64,000 nt of DNA from NCBI RefSeq assembly GCF_000384215.1, contig NZ_KB913032.1:9199605-9263604 (forward strand), read 5' to 3'. This DNA comes from Amycolatopsis alba DSM 44262. Its GTDB lineage: Bacteria > Actinomycetota > Actinomycetes > Mycobacteriales > Pseudonocardiaceae. Of this stretch, positions 43,314 through 51,908 are shown one piece after another. Every line of letters starts with the position of its first letter. Positions within the stretch are counted from its first letter, which is position 1. The position numbers and the translations under genes are program-made. Below the pieces are notes generated by a model. It saw only the letters and a list, made by a program, of their open reading frames with translations. It had not been told where the DNA came from and did no database searches.

Positions 43314-46300
43314 ATGTCCACGCTGGCCAGACTGAGCCTGCGCAACCGAAGTCTCATCGGGCTGCTCGCCCTGGTGGTGATCGGCTTCGGCGCCTTCGCC
43401 CTGCCGCAGCTGAAGCAGCAGCTGTTCCCGTCACTGCAATTCCCGCAGGCGCAGATCATCACGCCGTACGCGGGCGCGTCACCGGACGCGGTCGACCGCC
43501 AGGTCACCGAGCCGCTCGAAGGCGGCCTTCAGGGCCTGAAGGGGCTCGAAGAGCTGAACTCGACGTCGGCCGAGGGGCTTTCGCGGATCACCGCGCAGTT
43601 CGAGTTCGGCACCGACATCGACGCGGCCGTCGGGCAGATCCAGCGCGTCGTCGACGGGCTCAAGGCGCGGCTGCCGCAGAACAGCGAACCGTCGGTTTCG
43701 GCGGGCTCCACCGACGACCTCCCGGTCGTGCTGCTCGCCGCCGGGACCACCGGTGACCCGCAGGCGCTCGCGCCCGCGCTGACCGGGGAGGTCGCGCCGG
43801 AGCTGCGCAAGATCGACGGTGTCCGCGACGTCGACGTGACCGGCGCGCGGCAGCCGCGGGTCACCATCGCGCTGGACTACGCGAAGCTGGCCGCGGCGGG
43901 CGTCGACCCGTCGTCGATCGCCACCACGCTGCAGACCGCCGGTGCCGCGGTCCCCGCCGGGACGCTGACCGAGGGCGACAAGACGCTCACCGTCCAGGTC
44001 GGCGGCGGACCGACCACAGTGGACACGATCAAGAACCTCTACCTGACGCCGTCGGCCACCCCTGGATCGCGCTCCGGCGCACCCAAGCCGGTGCAGCTCG
44101 GCGACGTCGCGGACGTCCAGGCCGGGTTCGCGCCGCCGACGTCGATCACGCGCACCAACGGCAAACCGAGCCTCGGCCTGTCGATCACCATGGTGGAGAA
44201 CGGGAACGCGGTCGCGATCTCGGAATCGGTGCGGGACAAGCTGCCGGAGCTGTCGAAGAAGATCGGCGCCGAGATGAGCGTCGTGTTCGACCAGGGCACC
44301 CCGGTCAAGGACGCGATCAGCGGCCTGACCACCGAAGGACTGCTGGGGCTGGCGTTCGCGGTCATCGTGATCCTGCTGTTCCTGATGTCGCTGCGGTCCA
44401 CGCTCGTGACGGCGGTGTCGATCCCGCTCTCGGTGGTCGTGGCGCTGCTGGCGCTGTGGACCGGCGACCTGTCGCTGAACCTGCTCACCCTCGGCGCGCT
44501 CACCATCGCCATCGGGCGGGTGGTCGACGACTCGATCGTGGTGCTGGAGAACATCAAACGGCATCTGGCGTACGGCGAGGAGAAGCAGCGCGCCGTCCTC
44601 GACGGGGTGCGCGAGGTGGCGGGAGCCGTGACCTCGTCCACCCTCACCACCGTCGCGGTGTTCCTGCCGATCGCCTTCGTGGGCGGGTTCGTCGGCGAGT
44701 TGTTCTCGCCGTTCGCGATCACGGTCACCGTGGCGCTGCTGGCGTCGCTGCTGGTCTCACTGACGATCGTGCCGGTGATGGCGTACTGGTTCCTCAAGCC
44801 GCCCAAGACCCCGGCGAACGAGCACGAGGCCGAGCTCACGCGGCAGGCGGCCGAGGACAAGGAGCGCCGCGGGCCGCTGCAGCGCGGGTACGTGCCGGTG
44901 ATCCGGTTCGCCACCCGGCGCCGCGTCACCGTGGTGCTGCTGGCGCTGATCATCTTCGGCGGCACGGTCGGGCTGGCGTCGCAGCTGAACACGAACTTCC
45001 TCGACCAGTCCGGCTCGACGACGCTGAGCCTGTCGCAGAAGCTCCCGCCCGGCACCAGTCCGGAGGCCAAGGAGAAGGCCGCCGGCGCGGTGGAGCAGGC
45101 GCTCGCCGCCGAACCGGCCGTCGAGACCTACCAGGTCAGCATCGGCGGGGGCAGCTTCTTCGGCGGTGGCGGGACGGCGACCAGCATCCAGGTCACCGTC
45201 GCCAAGGACACCGACCTCGACGCGCTCTCGGATCGGCTGCGGGGCAAGCTGGCCAAACCGGAACTCGGCGAGGTCAAGATCGGCGCGGAAGCGGGCGGGT
45301 TCAACTCGGACCAGGTCTCGATCACCGTCACCGCACCGAACGAGGGTGCGCTGAAACCGGCCGCCGAGCAGATCCGCCAGGCCCTGTCCGGGGTGCCGGG
45401 CCTGACCGAGGTGACCAGTGACCTCGCGCAGGGTTCACCGCGCGTGCAGGTCGAGGTCGACGCCGCCAAGGCCGCCGCGAGCGGGCTGTCGGCGACCACA
45501 ATCGGCCAGATCGCGAACCAGGCCATCGCCGGCCGCACGGTGACCCAGCTGCCGGTGGACGGTCAGCGCACGGACATCGTGCTGCGGGCGGGTTCGGCCC
45601 CGGTGTCGGTGGACGCGGTCAAGGCGCTGCCGATCCCGAGCGCGACCGGCGTCGTCCGGCTGGACTCGGTCGCAAACGTGTCCACAGTGGACGGACCGGC
45701 CGCGGTGCACCGCACCTCGGGCGAGCTGAGCACCACGGTCACCGCCAAGAACACCGGCGCGGACCTGGCCGCCACCACGAAGGCCATCCAGTCCAAATTG
45801 GACGGCCTGACCCTCACCGGCGGTGCGGCGTACAAGCTCGGCGGCGTCAGCGAGGACCAGCAGGAGGCCTTCGGGAACCTGTTCCTCGCGCTGCTGGCCG
45901 CGGTCGCGATCGTGTACCTGATCATGGTGGCGACGTTCCGCAGCCTGATCCAGCCGCTGATCCTGCTGGTGTCGATCCCGTTCGCGGCGACCGGCGCGAT
46001 CGGGCTGCTGCTGGCCACCGGGACCGCGCTGGGCCTGCCCGCGCTGATCGGGATGCTGATGCTCGTCGGCATCGTGGTGACCAACGCGATCGTGCTGATC
46101 GACCTGATCAACCAGTACCGGGCCTCGGGGATGAGCATCACCGACGCCGTCGTCGAAGGCGGCAGGCGACGGCTGCGGCCGATCCTGATGACCGCGGCGG
46201 CGACCATCTTCGCGCTGATCCCGATGGCGCTCGGCCTGACCGGCCAGGGCGGGTTCATCGGGCAGCCGCTGGCGATCGTGGTCGTCGGCGGGCTGGTCAG

Positions 46301-46448
46301 CTCGACCCTGCTGACGCTGATCCTGGTGCCGACGCTGTACACGATCGTCGAGACGCGGAAAGAGAAGCGTCGCGCGAAGAAGGCGGCCCGCCGGTCTCCT
46401 TCGGAAGCGCCGGCCTCCGAGACGCTGACGCCGGAGCCGACCGCGTAG
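43314..46448 (+). CDS. RND-family efflux transporter (AcrB/SwrC-like)
   Basis: A 1044-residue pump of the HAE-1 type. It has one N-terminal helix, a large extracytoplasmic porter region (about residues 35-330), a helix bundle with IGRVVDDSIVVLENIKRH, a second porter region (about 560-860) and a second helix bundle. Two internal repeats are evident. It is proton-driven and exports drugs or lipids. No membrane-fusion or outer-membrane partner gene is adjacent, as for Bacillus SwrC. The ATG follows TGGGGGATCCCGTC. A 14-bp terminator follows. Confidence 0.9.
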   Translation: MSTLARLSLRNRSLIGLLALVVIGFGAFALPQLKQQLFPSLQFPQAQIITPYAGASPDAVDRQVTEPLEGGLQGLKGLEELNSTSAEGLSRITAQFEFGTDIDAAVGQIQRVVDGLKARLPQNSEPSVSAGSTDDLPVVLLAAGTTGDPQALAPALTGEVAPELRKIDGVRDVDVTGARQPRVTIALDYAKLAAAGVDPSSIATTLQTAGAAVPAGTLTEGDKTLTVQVGGGPTTVDTIKNLYLTPSATPGSRSGAPKPVQLGDVADVQAGFAPPTSITRTNGKPSLGLSITMVENGNAVAISESVRDKLPELSKKIGAEMSVVFDQGTPVKDAISGLTTEGLLGLAFAVIVILLFLMSLRSTLVTAVSIPLSVVVALLALWTGDLSLNLLTLGALTIAIGRVVDDSIVVLENIKRHLAYGEEKQRAVLDGVREVAGAVTSSTLTTVAVFLPIAFVGGFVGELFSPFAITVTVALLASLLVSLTIVPVMAYWFLKPPKTPANEHEAELTRQAAEDKERRGPLQRGYVPVIRFATRRRVTVVLLALIIFGGTVGLASQLNTNFLDQSGSTTLSLSQKLPPGTSPEAKEKAAGAVEQALAAEPAVETYQVSIGGGSFFGGGGTATSIQVTVAKDTDLDALSDRLRGKLAKPELGEVKIGAEAGGFNSDQVSITVTAPNEGALKPAAEQIRQALSGVPGLTEVTSDLAQGSPRVQVEVDAAKAAASGLSATTIGQIANQAIAGRTVTQLPVDGQRTDIVLRAGSAPVSVDAVKALPIPSATGVVRLDSVANVSTVDGPAAVHRTSGELSTTVTAKNTGADLAATTKAIQSKLDGLTLTGGAAYKLGGVSEDQQEAFGNLFLALLAAVAIVYLIMVATFRSLIQPLILLVSIPFAATGAIGLLLATGTALGLPALIGMLMLVGIVVTNAIVLIDLINQYRASGMSITDAVVEGGRRRLRPILMTAAATIFALIPMALGLTGQGGFIGQPLAIVVVGGLVSSTLLTLILVPTLYTIVETRKEKRRAKKAARRSPSEAPASETLTPEPTA

Positions 46449-46466
46449 ACCTGGAGGCGGGGAAGG

Positions 46467-46503
46467 AAGGCACGCCGGGCCGGTGGGACGCCCGGCGTGC
46501 CTT
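46467..46503 (+). terminator. Terminator of the RND transporter gene
   Basis: Perfect 14-bp stem AAGGCACGCCGGGC (46467-46480) and GCCCGGCGTGCCTT (46490-46503), 9-base loop, 18 bases after the stop. Confidence 0.88.
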
Positions 46504-46610
46504 TCGCCGCTTCGCGTTTAGCCCGGCGGGCGAGTGGTGAGGGACGGTTCTATTGAGGGGTAAGGCAAGTGTGGCGTGCTGCTTCGCTCACCCACCTGCC
46601 GACTTCGGGT

Positions 46611-46663
46611 GTCGCGAAAGCCACTTTCGGGACGTCTGATGTCCCGAAAGTGGCTTTCGCGAC
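46611..46663. repeat. 23-bp perfect hairpin, GAAAGTGGCTTTC family
   Basis: The left arm runs 46611-46633 and the right arm 46641-46663, exactly complementary, with loop GTCTGAT. Arms and most of the loop match the hairpin at 29174. It is the first of three long hairpins in the 455-base gap between the convergent RND and secreted-protein genes, a gap that holds no gene. Confidence 0.85.
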
Positions 46664-46706
46664 GTTTCCGAGGCTCTGTCGCCACCGAAGACCGCAAGAC
46701 CTGAGG

Positions 46707-46751
46707 TGAAGGGGACTTTCCGCTCGTGTGTTGAGCGGAAAGTCCCCTTCA
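46707..46751. repeat. 19-bp perfect hairpin in the RND/secreted-protein gap
   Basis: The left arm starts TGAAGGGGACTTTCC at 46707-46725 and the right arm ends GGAAAGTCCCCTTCA at 46733-46751, with loop GTGTGTT. All 19 base pairs are perfect. It sits 43 bases after the previous hairpin. Confidence 0.83.
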
Positions 46752-46780
46752 GCATGCTCATCGCCGGACGGGGTCCAGGG

Positions 46781-46835
46781 TGTCTCAAGGGGCCCCTTCA
46801 GGACGCTCAACGTCCTGAAGGGGCCCCTTGAGACA
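46781..46835. repeat. 25-bp perfect hairpin in the RND/secreted-protein gap
   Basis: The left arm 46781-46805 and right arm 46811-46835 are exactly complementary (outer TGTCTCAAGG, inner CAGGACG), with loop CTCAA. Each arm also contains the self-palindrome GGGGCCCC. It ends 68 bases before the secreted-protein stop on the opposite strand and may terminate that gene. Confidence 0.83.
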
Positions 46836-46903
46836 TGCGCTCTCGACGCTGACCAAGATCCGGTACCGGGAGGCCGCGCACTACTCACGAGAACCAGCGC
46901 GGC

Positions 46904-47740
46904 TCACGCTTTCCGGAACCGCCAGGTCTTGCTGTCGAAGGCCACGCACCACGAAGGCGACAGCACGACGACCCGCAGCGTCCCGTCGGCGGCGACGTCG
47001 ATGCCCTCGGTCTCGAAGTTCCCGCTGCAGGTGCTCTTCAGCGGCAGCTGCCCCAGCGAGGTCACCCGCCCGGTCACGTCCGAACCGGACAGCGCGCCGG
47101 AGAGATCCACCTGCAGCAGCGGCTTGGTGGTCCCGAACAGCGAGCCTTCGGGGTCGTCGGACGAGCACAGCAGGCGCGTCGCGGTGACGAAGTCGCAGCC
47201 CTGGATGTCCCGCACCGGCTTGTCGAGCCGGATCGCGGACGAGTACGGCAGGTTCGCCGACGGGTCCGTGTGCGCGACGCCGGGCATCGGGTGCACGAGG
47301 AGCCGGTCCATGGTGCCCCACTCGCCCGCCACCATCCAGCGTGCGTCGGGCGTCACGGCGGCGAACGAGTTGTTGTTCGCTTCCCACGACTCCAGCGCGT
47401 GTTTGTAGTTCGCCCATTTCCCGTCGGGCGACTCGACGCGGAAGAGTTTCTCTCCCCTGTCGTCACGCTGGTACGGCTCGACGTACCAGCCCTGGGCCGA
47501 GCCAGGGTCGCCGACGTGGCTCCAGCCCTTCGAGGAGAGGTCCACGGGAACGGTGGTGATCCCGGTGTAGCGGTAGATCGTCCCGGAAGGCCGTTCGATG
47601 GTGGCCAGGCCCTGGCCCTCGTCGAGCGGGCGGGCGTTGTCCGAACCGACCGTGGTCCAGCCTGTGACGGCTTGGGCGGCGGCGGGTGAGAACACCGCGA
47701 CCAACGCGGCGATGGCGAGCACGATCCCGGTTCTACGCAT
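46904..47740 (-). CDS. Secreted protein of unknown function
   Basis: A 278-residue protein with a Sec signal peptide (MRRTGIVLAIAALVAVFSPAAAQA, cleavage after about residue 24). The mature domain has four Cys (QGCDF, RLLCSS, STCSG, SWCVAF) and beta-rich repeats (WMVAGEWGTMDRLLVHP, LLQVDLSG), suggesting a beta-propeller or sandwich. I see no enzymatic motif. It is monocistronic; three long hairpins lie downstream. Confidence 0.72.
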   Translation of the reverse strand: MRRTGIVLAIAALVAVFSPAAAQAVTGWTTVGSDNARPLDEGQGLATIERPSGTIYRYTGITTVPVDLSSKGWSHVGDPGSAQGWYVEPYQRDDRGEKLFRVESPDGKWANYKHALESWEANNNSFAAVTPDARWMVAGEWGTMDRLLVHPMPGVAHTDPSANLPYSSAIRLDKPVRDIQGCDFVTATRLLCSSDDPEGSLFGTTKPLLQVDLSGALSGSDVTGRVTSLGQLPLKSTCSGNFETEGIDVAADGTLRVVVLSPSWCVAFDSKTWRFRKA

Positions 47741-47762
47741 GAAGGCTCCGTCCCGGCGGGGT

Positions 47763-47791
47763 TTCGCTGGCGGGTACTGATTACCAGCGAA
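47763..47791. repeat. 8-bp inverted repeat with nested GGTA/TACC symmetry
   Basis: TTCGCTGG (47763-47770) and CCAGCGAA (47784-47791) enclose GGTA-CTGAT-TACC. It lies 23 bases upstream of the secreted-protein ATG and downstream of the DUF3039 stop, so it may be that gene's terminator or an operator for the secreted protein. Confidence 0.35.
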
Positions 47792-47863
47792 GACCGGGAC
47801 GGGCAGCCACCATGTGAAGGATTTTCAGATTTTGTCCGGTTTCGGACACCGGACGGTCAGGTG

Positions 47864-48106
47864 TCAGTCGCCGGGCTTGAGACCGTCGTAGATCTTCTTG
47901 CAGTCCGGGCAGACCGGCGAACCGGGCTTCGCCGACTTCGTCACCGGGAAGACCTCGCCGCACAGCGCCACCACGTGCGTGCCCATGACCGCGCTTTCGG
48001 CGATCTTGTTCTTGCGCACGTAGTGGAACATCTTCGGCGCGTCGTCATCGGTGCCGTCGGTGCCCTCGGGACGGGTATCCGGCTTCGGAAGGGTCTGTGT
48101 ACTCAC
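47864..48106 (-). CDS. DUF3039 family protein
   Basis: An 80-residue protein with a flexible N-terminus and a conserved core KMFHYVRKNKIAESAVMGTHVVALCGEVF, then VCPDCKKIYDGL. The Cys in ALCGE and the CPDC pair form a probable zinc site. It matches actinobacterial DUF3039. GTG start; longer in-frame readings overlap the divergent spo0M gene. Function unknown. Confidence 0.83.
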   Translation of the reverse strand: MSTQTLPKPDTRPEGTDGTDDDAPKMFHYVRKNKIAESAVMGTHVVALCGEVFPVTKSAKPGSPVCPDCKKIYDGLKPGD

Positions 48107-48164
48107 CCCTCCATAATGCCCCAAATCCTCCTGCGCACACCGGCGACCTGGCAGGATCTCGCCC

Positions 48165-48971
48165 ATGTTCCAGAAGGTGCTCGCGACATTCGGTTCGGGC
48201 GGGGCGAAGATCGACGCCCGGCTGCTCGACCGCACGGTGTTCCCCGGCAGACCCCTGCGCGGCGAGGTCCTGCTGCTCGGCGGTGAAGTCGATCAAGAGA
48301 TCAACGGTCTCTCGGTGAAGCTGCTCGCCCGTGTCCAGACGCCGGACGAGCGCGAACCCGGCGTCGAGGACCTCGAATTCGGCACCCAGCAGCTGGCGGG
48401 CAGCGAGCGGATCGGACCGGGCCAGCAGGTCCGGATCCCGTTCGAGGTCGCCCTGCCGTGGGAGACGCCGATCTCCAGCGTCTTCGGCAAGCCGCTGCAC
48501 GGGATGGCCGTCGGCCTGCAGACCAGCCTCGACATCGCGAACTCCGTCACCGACCCGGTCGACGTCGACGGCGCCGCGATCGAGCCGCTGCCCGCGCAGA
48601 AACGGATACTGGACGCCTTCAGCCGGATCGGCTTCGTCTTCCGGGAGGCCGTACTGGAACGCGGCCGGATCAACGGTGCGACGCAGCAGCTCCCGTTCTT
48701 CCAGGAGATCCGCTTCACCCCCTCGCCGCGGTTCGCGCCCGCCTTCACCTCCGTGGCGGTGACCTTCCTGTCCTCGTCGTCGGAGACGCAGGTCGTGCTG
48801 GAGGTGACCAAGCGGGTCCGCGTGTCCAAGAGCGGCGGCTTCGGCGGACGCGGCCAGGAGTTCCTCGGCCTGTTCAAGGTCGACCACGCCGCGCTGGACC
48901 GGGTCGGCTGGGAGCCGCAGCTCGAAGGCTGGCTGCACGAGGTCGCCAAGTCGCGCGGGATCTTCGACTGA
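48165..48971 (+). CDS. Spo0M-like arrestin-fold protein
   Basis: A 268-residue protein of the Spo0M/SpoOM family: MFQKVLATFGSGGAKIDARLL at the N-terminus, then an arrestin-like beta-sandwich, with EFLGLFKVDHAALDRVGWEPQ near the end. In Bacillus Spo0M influences sporulation and cell division; in actinomycetes its role is not defined. It is divergent from DUF3039. The stop overlaps the HD gene start (TGATG). Confidence 0.87.
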   Translation: MFQKVLATFGSGGAKIDARLLDRTVFPGRPLRGEVLLLGGEVDQEINGLSVKLLARVQTPDEREPGVEDLEFGTQQLAGSERIGPGQQVRIPFEVALPWETPISSVFGKPLHGMAVGLQTSLDIANSVTDPVDVDGAAIEPLPAQKRILDAFSRIGFVFREAVLERGRINGATQQLPFFQEIRFTPSPRFAPAFTSVAVTFLSSSSETQVVLEVTKRVRVSKSGGFGGRGQEFLGLFKVDHAALDRVGWEPQLEGWLHEVAKSRGIFD

Positions 48972-49615
48972 TGGACTGGCCGACCGCGATCACCCGGCTC
49001 GGTGGCGACCACCGGATCGCCGCCGTCGCGTGGAACGACCTCCAGACCCGCTACGCCGAGCCGCATCGCCGCTATCACGATCTGCGGCACGTCACGGCCG
49101 TCGCCCGCGACAGCGGGGCCCTCGCCGTCGCCTTCGGCCTGAGCTCACGGGAGCGTGCCCTCGTCGCCATCGCCGCCTGGACGCACGACGTCGTCTACGA
49201 CGCCCGCCCCGGCGAGGACGAGCAGGCCAGCGCGGCCTGGACCCGCGAGGAGCTCACCAACGCACGGGTCCCGGCGGCCGAAGTCACCCGCGCGGAGGAC
49301 CTGGTCCTGAGCACCATCCACCACTCAGCCCCGGACGACGACCTCCTCGCCACCGCCTTGCTCGACGCCGATCTCGCGATCCTCGGCTCCCCGCCGTCGA
49401 GCTACGCCGAGTACGCGAACGGTGTCCGGGAGGAGTACTCGATCTACTCCGACGAAGACTGGCGCACGGGCCGTGCGAGCGTGCTGGAGAACCTGCTGGC
49501 CCGGCCTCGGCTGTATCGCAGCGACATCGCGCGGGCACGCTGGGAGAGCAAGGCACGCGAGAACCTGGCGAACGAACTGACCCGCTGGCGTGACGCGGAC
49601 CCACATCACCGATGA
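48971..49615 (+). CDS. HD-domain phosphohydrolase-like protein
   Basis: A 214-residue protein with the HD metal-binding pattern: His in RRYHDLRHV (about residue 36), the HD pair in AAWTHDVVYD (about residue 72), and a later STIHH and LLDADLAILG. These suit a metal-dependent phosphohydrolase. It is co-translated with spo0M and lies nine bases before psuG. A nucleotide substrate would fit the pseudouridine genes that follow, but this is contextual. Confidence 0.82.
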   Translation: MDWPTAITRLGGDHRIAAVAWNDLQTRYAEPHRRYHDLRHVTAVARDSGALAVAFGLSSRERALVAIAAWTHDVVYDARPGEDEQASAAWTREELTNARVPAAEVTRAEDLVLSTIHHSAPDDDLLATALLDADLAILGSPPSSYAEYANGVREEYSIYSDEDWRTGRASVLENLLARPRLYRSDIARARWESKARENLANELTRWRDADPHHR

Positions 49616-49624
49616 TGTTCGTCC

Positions 49625-50542
49625 GTGACTCCGCAACTGTCCCTTCACGAAGAGGTCGCCTCCGCCCTCGCCGCCGGTGATCCCGTCGTCGCGCTGGAGA
49701 GCACCATCCTCTCCCACGGTCTCCCGCCCGGCCGCAACCTCGACGTCGCGCGACGGCTGGAGAAGGTCGTGCGCGACGGCGGCGCCGTCCCCGCGACCAT
49801 CGCCGTGCTCGACGGCGTCCCGCTGATCGGCCTCACCGGCGAGCAGCTGGAACGTGTCTGCGCGCCCGGCGCGGACCTGGACAAGCTCTCCCTGCGCGAC
49901 ATCGGCCCGGCCGTCGGCCTCGGCCGCTCCGGGGCGACGACGGTCGCGAGCACCGCGGCACTGGCCGCCGCGGCCGGGATCGGCATGTTCGCCACCGGCG
50001 GGCTGGGCGGCGTGCATCAGGGCGCGGCGCTGAGCTGGGACGTCTCGGCGGATCTGGGCGTACTCGCGAAGGTGCCGACCACGGTCGTCTGCTCCGGGGT
50101 GAAGTCGGTGCTCGACATCGCCGCGACGCTGGAGCTGCTGGAGACCAACTCGGTGCCTGTGCTGGGCTACCGCACCGGCGAGTTCCCCGCGTTCTACCTC
50201 CGCTCGTCCGGGTTCGAGGTGCCGTGGCGGGTCGACGACGCCGCGCAGGCCGCCGCCGTCATCGCGGCGCACCGCGCGCACGCGGAGTCCGGGGTGCTAC
50301 TGGCGAACCCGATCCCCGAAGCGTCCGAAATGGACAAAGAACTGCACGACCGGCTACTCGCCGAAGGACTGGAACTCTTGAAATCGCAAGGGGTGCACGG
50401 CAAGGACGTCACACCGGTGCTGCTGGAGCATTTCCACACCGCGAGCGGCGGCGTGAGCCTCGACGCGAACGAGGCGCTGGTGCTGTCCAACGCGGAACTG
50501 GCCACCGAGGTGGCCGTCGCGCTCGCCGGGAACGCGGCATGA
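49625..50542 (+). CDS. psuG: Pseudouridine-5'-phosphate glycosidase
   Basis: A 305-residue enzyme that splits pseudouridine 5'-phosphate into uracil and ribose 5-phosphate, breaking a C-C glycosidic bond. Family motifs: VVALESTILSHGLP at the N-terminus, SGATTVASTAALAAAAGI, FATGGLGGVHQGA, and NPIPEASEMD near the end. GTG start. The stop overlaps the kinase gene (ATGA), completing the two-step pseudouridine catabolic pathway. Confidence 0.93.
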   Translation: MTPQLSLHEEVASALAAGDPVVALESTILSHGLPPGRNLDVARRLEKVVRDGGAVPATIAVLDGVPLIGLTGEQLERVCAPGADLDKLSLRDIGPAVGLGRSGATTVASTAALAAAAGIGMFATGGLGGVHQGAALSWDVSADLGVLAKVPTTVVCSGVKSVLDIAATLELLETNSVPVLGYRTGEFPAFYLRSSGFEVPWRVDDAAQAAAVIAAHRAHAESGVLLANPIPEASEMDKELHDRLLAEGLELLKSQGVHGKDVTPVLLEHFHTASGGVSLDANEALVLSNAELATEVAVALAGNAA

Positions 50543-51426
50543 GCGGCGGTGGCAGCGGTGGCATTGTCGTCGTCGGTGACGTCGGCCTCGACGTGGTCGC
50601 GCGGCACGAAGGCCCCATCCCGCACGGCGGTGACATCCGCGCGAAGGTCCACTTCACCAGTGGTGGCGCGGGCGCGAACACCGCGCTGTGGCTGCGGGCC
50701 GAGGAGGCGGAGACCACGCTGATCGCGCGGATCGGCGACGATTCCGGCGGCCGCATGGTGAAGAGCGAACTGGAGGCGGCCGGGGTGCGCTGCGAGTTCG
50801 CCGTGGACCCCGAGGACCCGACGTTCTGCGTCGTGGTGCTCGTCGACGGCGCCGGTGAGCGGAGCATGCTCGCCGACCGCGGCGCGAACGCGAAGTTCGC
50901 TCCCGAGGACATCACCGAGCAGGCGCTGAGCGGAGCGAGTCACCTGCACCTCTCGGGCTACGTCCTGCTGTACCCGTCTTCGCGGCCCGCGGCGCTCGCC
51001 TCGCTGGCGGCGGCGAAGAAGGCAGGGCTGACGACGTCGGTCGACCCGCAGGCGGCGACGCTGATGACCGATCCGGCAGCCTTCCTCGACGACGTGCGCG
51101 GCGTCGACCTGCTGATGCCGAACACGAGCGAACTGGTCGCGCTGACCGGGTCGAGCGATCCCGAGGCGGCGAAGGAACTGCTGGACTACGTCGGCGAGGT
51201 CGTGGTCACCGCCGGACTCGACGGCGCCAGCTGGGTGGACGCGAGCGGCACCATCACCTCGGTGCCAGCGCAGCCCGCGGACTGCGTCGACTCCACCGGC
51301 GCGGGGGACGCCTTCGACGCCGGGGTGCTGGCGGCGTGGCTGCGCGGCGAGTCCACCGTGGAGGTCCTTCGGGCCGGTACCCGCCTCGGCGCCCGCGCGG
51401 TCGCGAAGGTCGGCCCGCAGCCTTAA
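50539..51426 (+). CDS. psuK: PfkB-family kinase, probable pseudouridine kinase
   Basis: A 295-residue ribokinase-family enzyme. The N-terminal sugar-binding part has HFTSGGAGANTALWL, and the C-terminal ATP signature is CVDSTGAGDAFDAGVLA with the catalytic Asp. The four-base overlap with psuG makes pseudouridine the likely substrate: the kinase forms pseudouridine 5'-phosphate for PsuG. PfkB sequences alone rarely fix the sugar, so the symbol rests on context. Confidence 0.82.
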   Translation: MSGGGSGGIVVVGDVGLDVVARHEGPIPHGGDIRAKVHFTSGGAGANTALWLRAEEAETTLIARIGDDSGGRMVKSELEAAGVRCEFAVDPEDPTFCVVVLVDGAGERSMLADRGANAKFAPEDITEQALSGASHLHLSGYVLLYPSSRPAALASLAAAKKAGLTTSVDPQAATLMTDPAAFLDDVRGVDLLMPNTSELVALTGSSDPEAAKELLDYVGEVVVTAGLDGASWVDASGTITSVPAQPADCVDSTGAGDAFDAGVLAAWLRGESTVEVLRAGTRLGARAVAKVGPQP

Positions 51427-51453
51427 CCCCGCAGCCTTAGCCCCATGGCTTAA

Positions 51454-51508
51454 GTCCGTGAAGGACTCCTTGAGGGACTCTGAGTCCCTCAAGGAGTCCT
51501 TCACGGAC
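51454..51508. terminator. 55-base perfect palindrome after psuK
   Basis: The left arm 51454-51480 and right arm 51482-51508 are 27 bp and exactly complementary around a single T. It begins GTCCGTGAAGG and has GAGGGACTC-T-GAGTCCCTC at the centre. It lies between the convergent psuK and DUF3099 genes and is probably a bidirectional terminator. A sister copy lies at 58296. Confidence 0.82.
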
Positions 51509-51533
51509 TCGCGTGGTGCACGCGCGAAACGCG

Positions 51534-51908
51534 TCAGCCACCGTCGATGACGCGATGCGTGGTGCCTTCGATGCGGGTCGGCTCGGCCTGGTAGCGGTTG
51601 ACCGTCTCGCTCTTGCGCGGCGGCCGGTCGTTGGCCACCAGGACGGCGATCCAGGGCAACGGGATCGAGATCGCGATCAGCGCCAGCGCGAGCCACCAGG
51701 TCTGGTAGAAGATCCCGGCGAGGATGAGGCACGGGATGCGGAACGACATCATGATGATGTACTTCCGCTTGCGTTTGGCGAGCTGCTCTTCGTAGGACGG
51801 GGCGGCTTCGGTGATCAGCACCGGAGCGGGTTCCCTCGGTTCGGGACCGTGGGCGGGCGCGTTCACAGCACCACCTCCGGCTTCCATGCTCCCACTCCCC
51901 GCGCTCAT
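51534..51908 (-). CDS. DUF3099 family membrane protein
   Basis: A 124-residue protein matching DUF3099 (Rv2709 position near sigB). A disordered N-terminus, a basic stretch YEEQLAKRKRKY, two hydrophobic helices (about residues 52-70 and 72-92) with PLPWIAVLVANDRPP, and a polar tail. The ATG overlaps the amidohydrolase stop by four bases; a second ATG seven codons in is possible. Function unknown. Confidence 0.83.
   Translation of the reverse strand: MSAGSGSMEAGGGAVNAPAHGPEPREPAPVLITEAAPSYEEQLAKRKRKYIIMMSFRIPCLILAGIFYQTWWLALALIAISIPLPWIAVLVANDRPPRKSETVNRYQAEPTRIEGTTHRVIDGG

Noticed and set aside
46550-46888. 112-codon reverse frame through the hairpin cluster
   Set aside because: It translates the palindromes themselves (repeated VAKATFG/VPKVAFATP-like text), an artefact seen also at 28747-29307.
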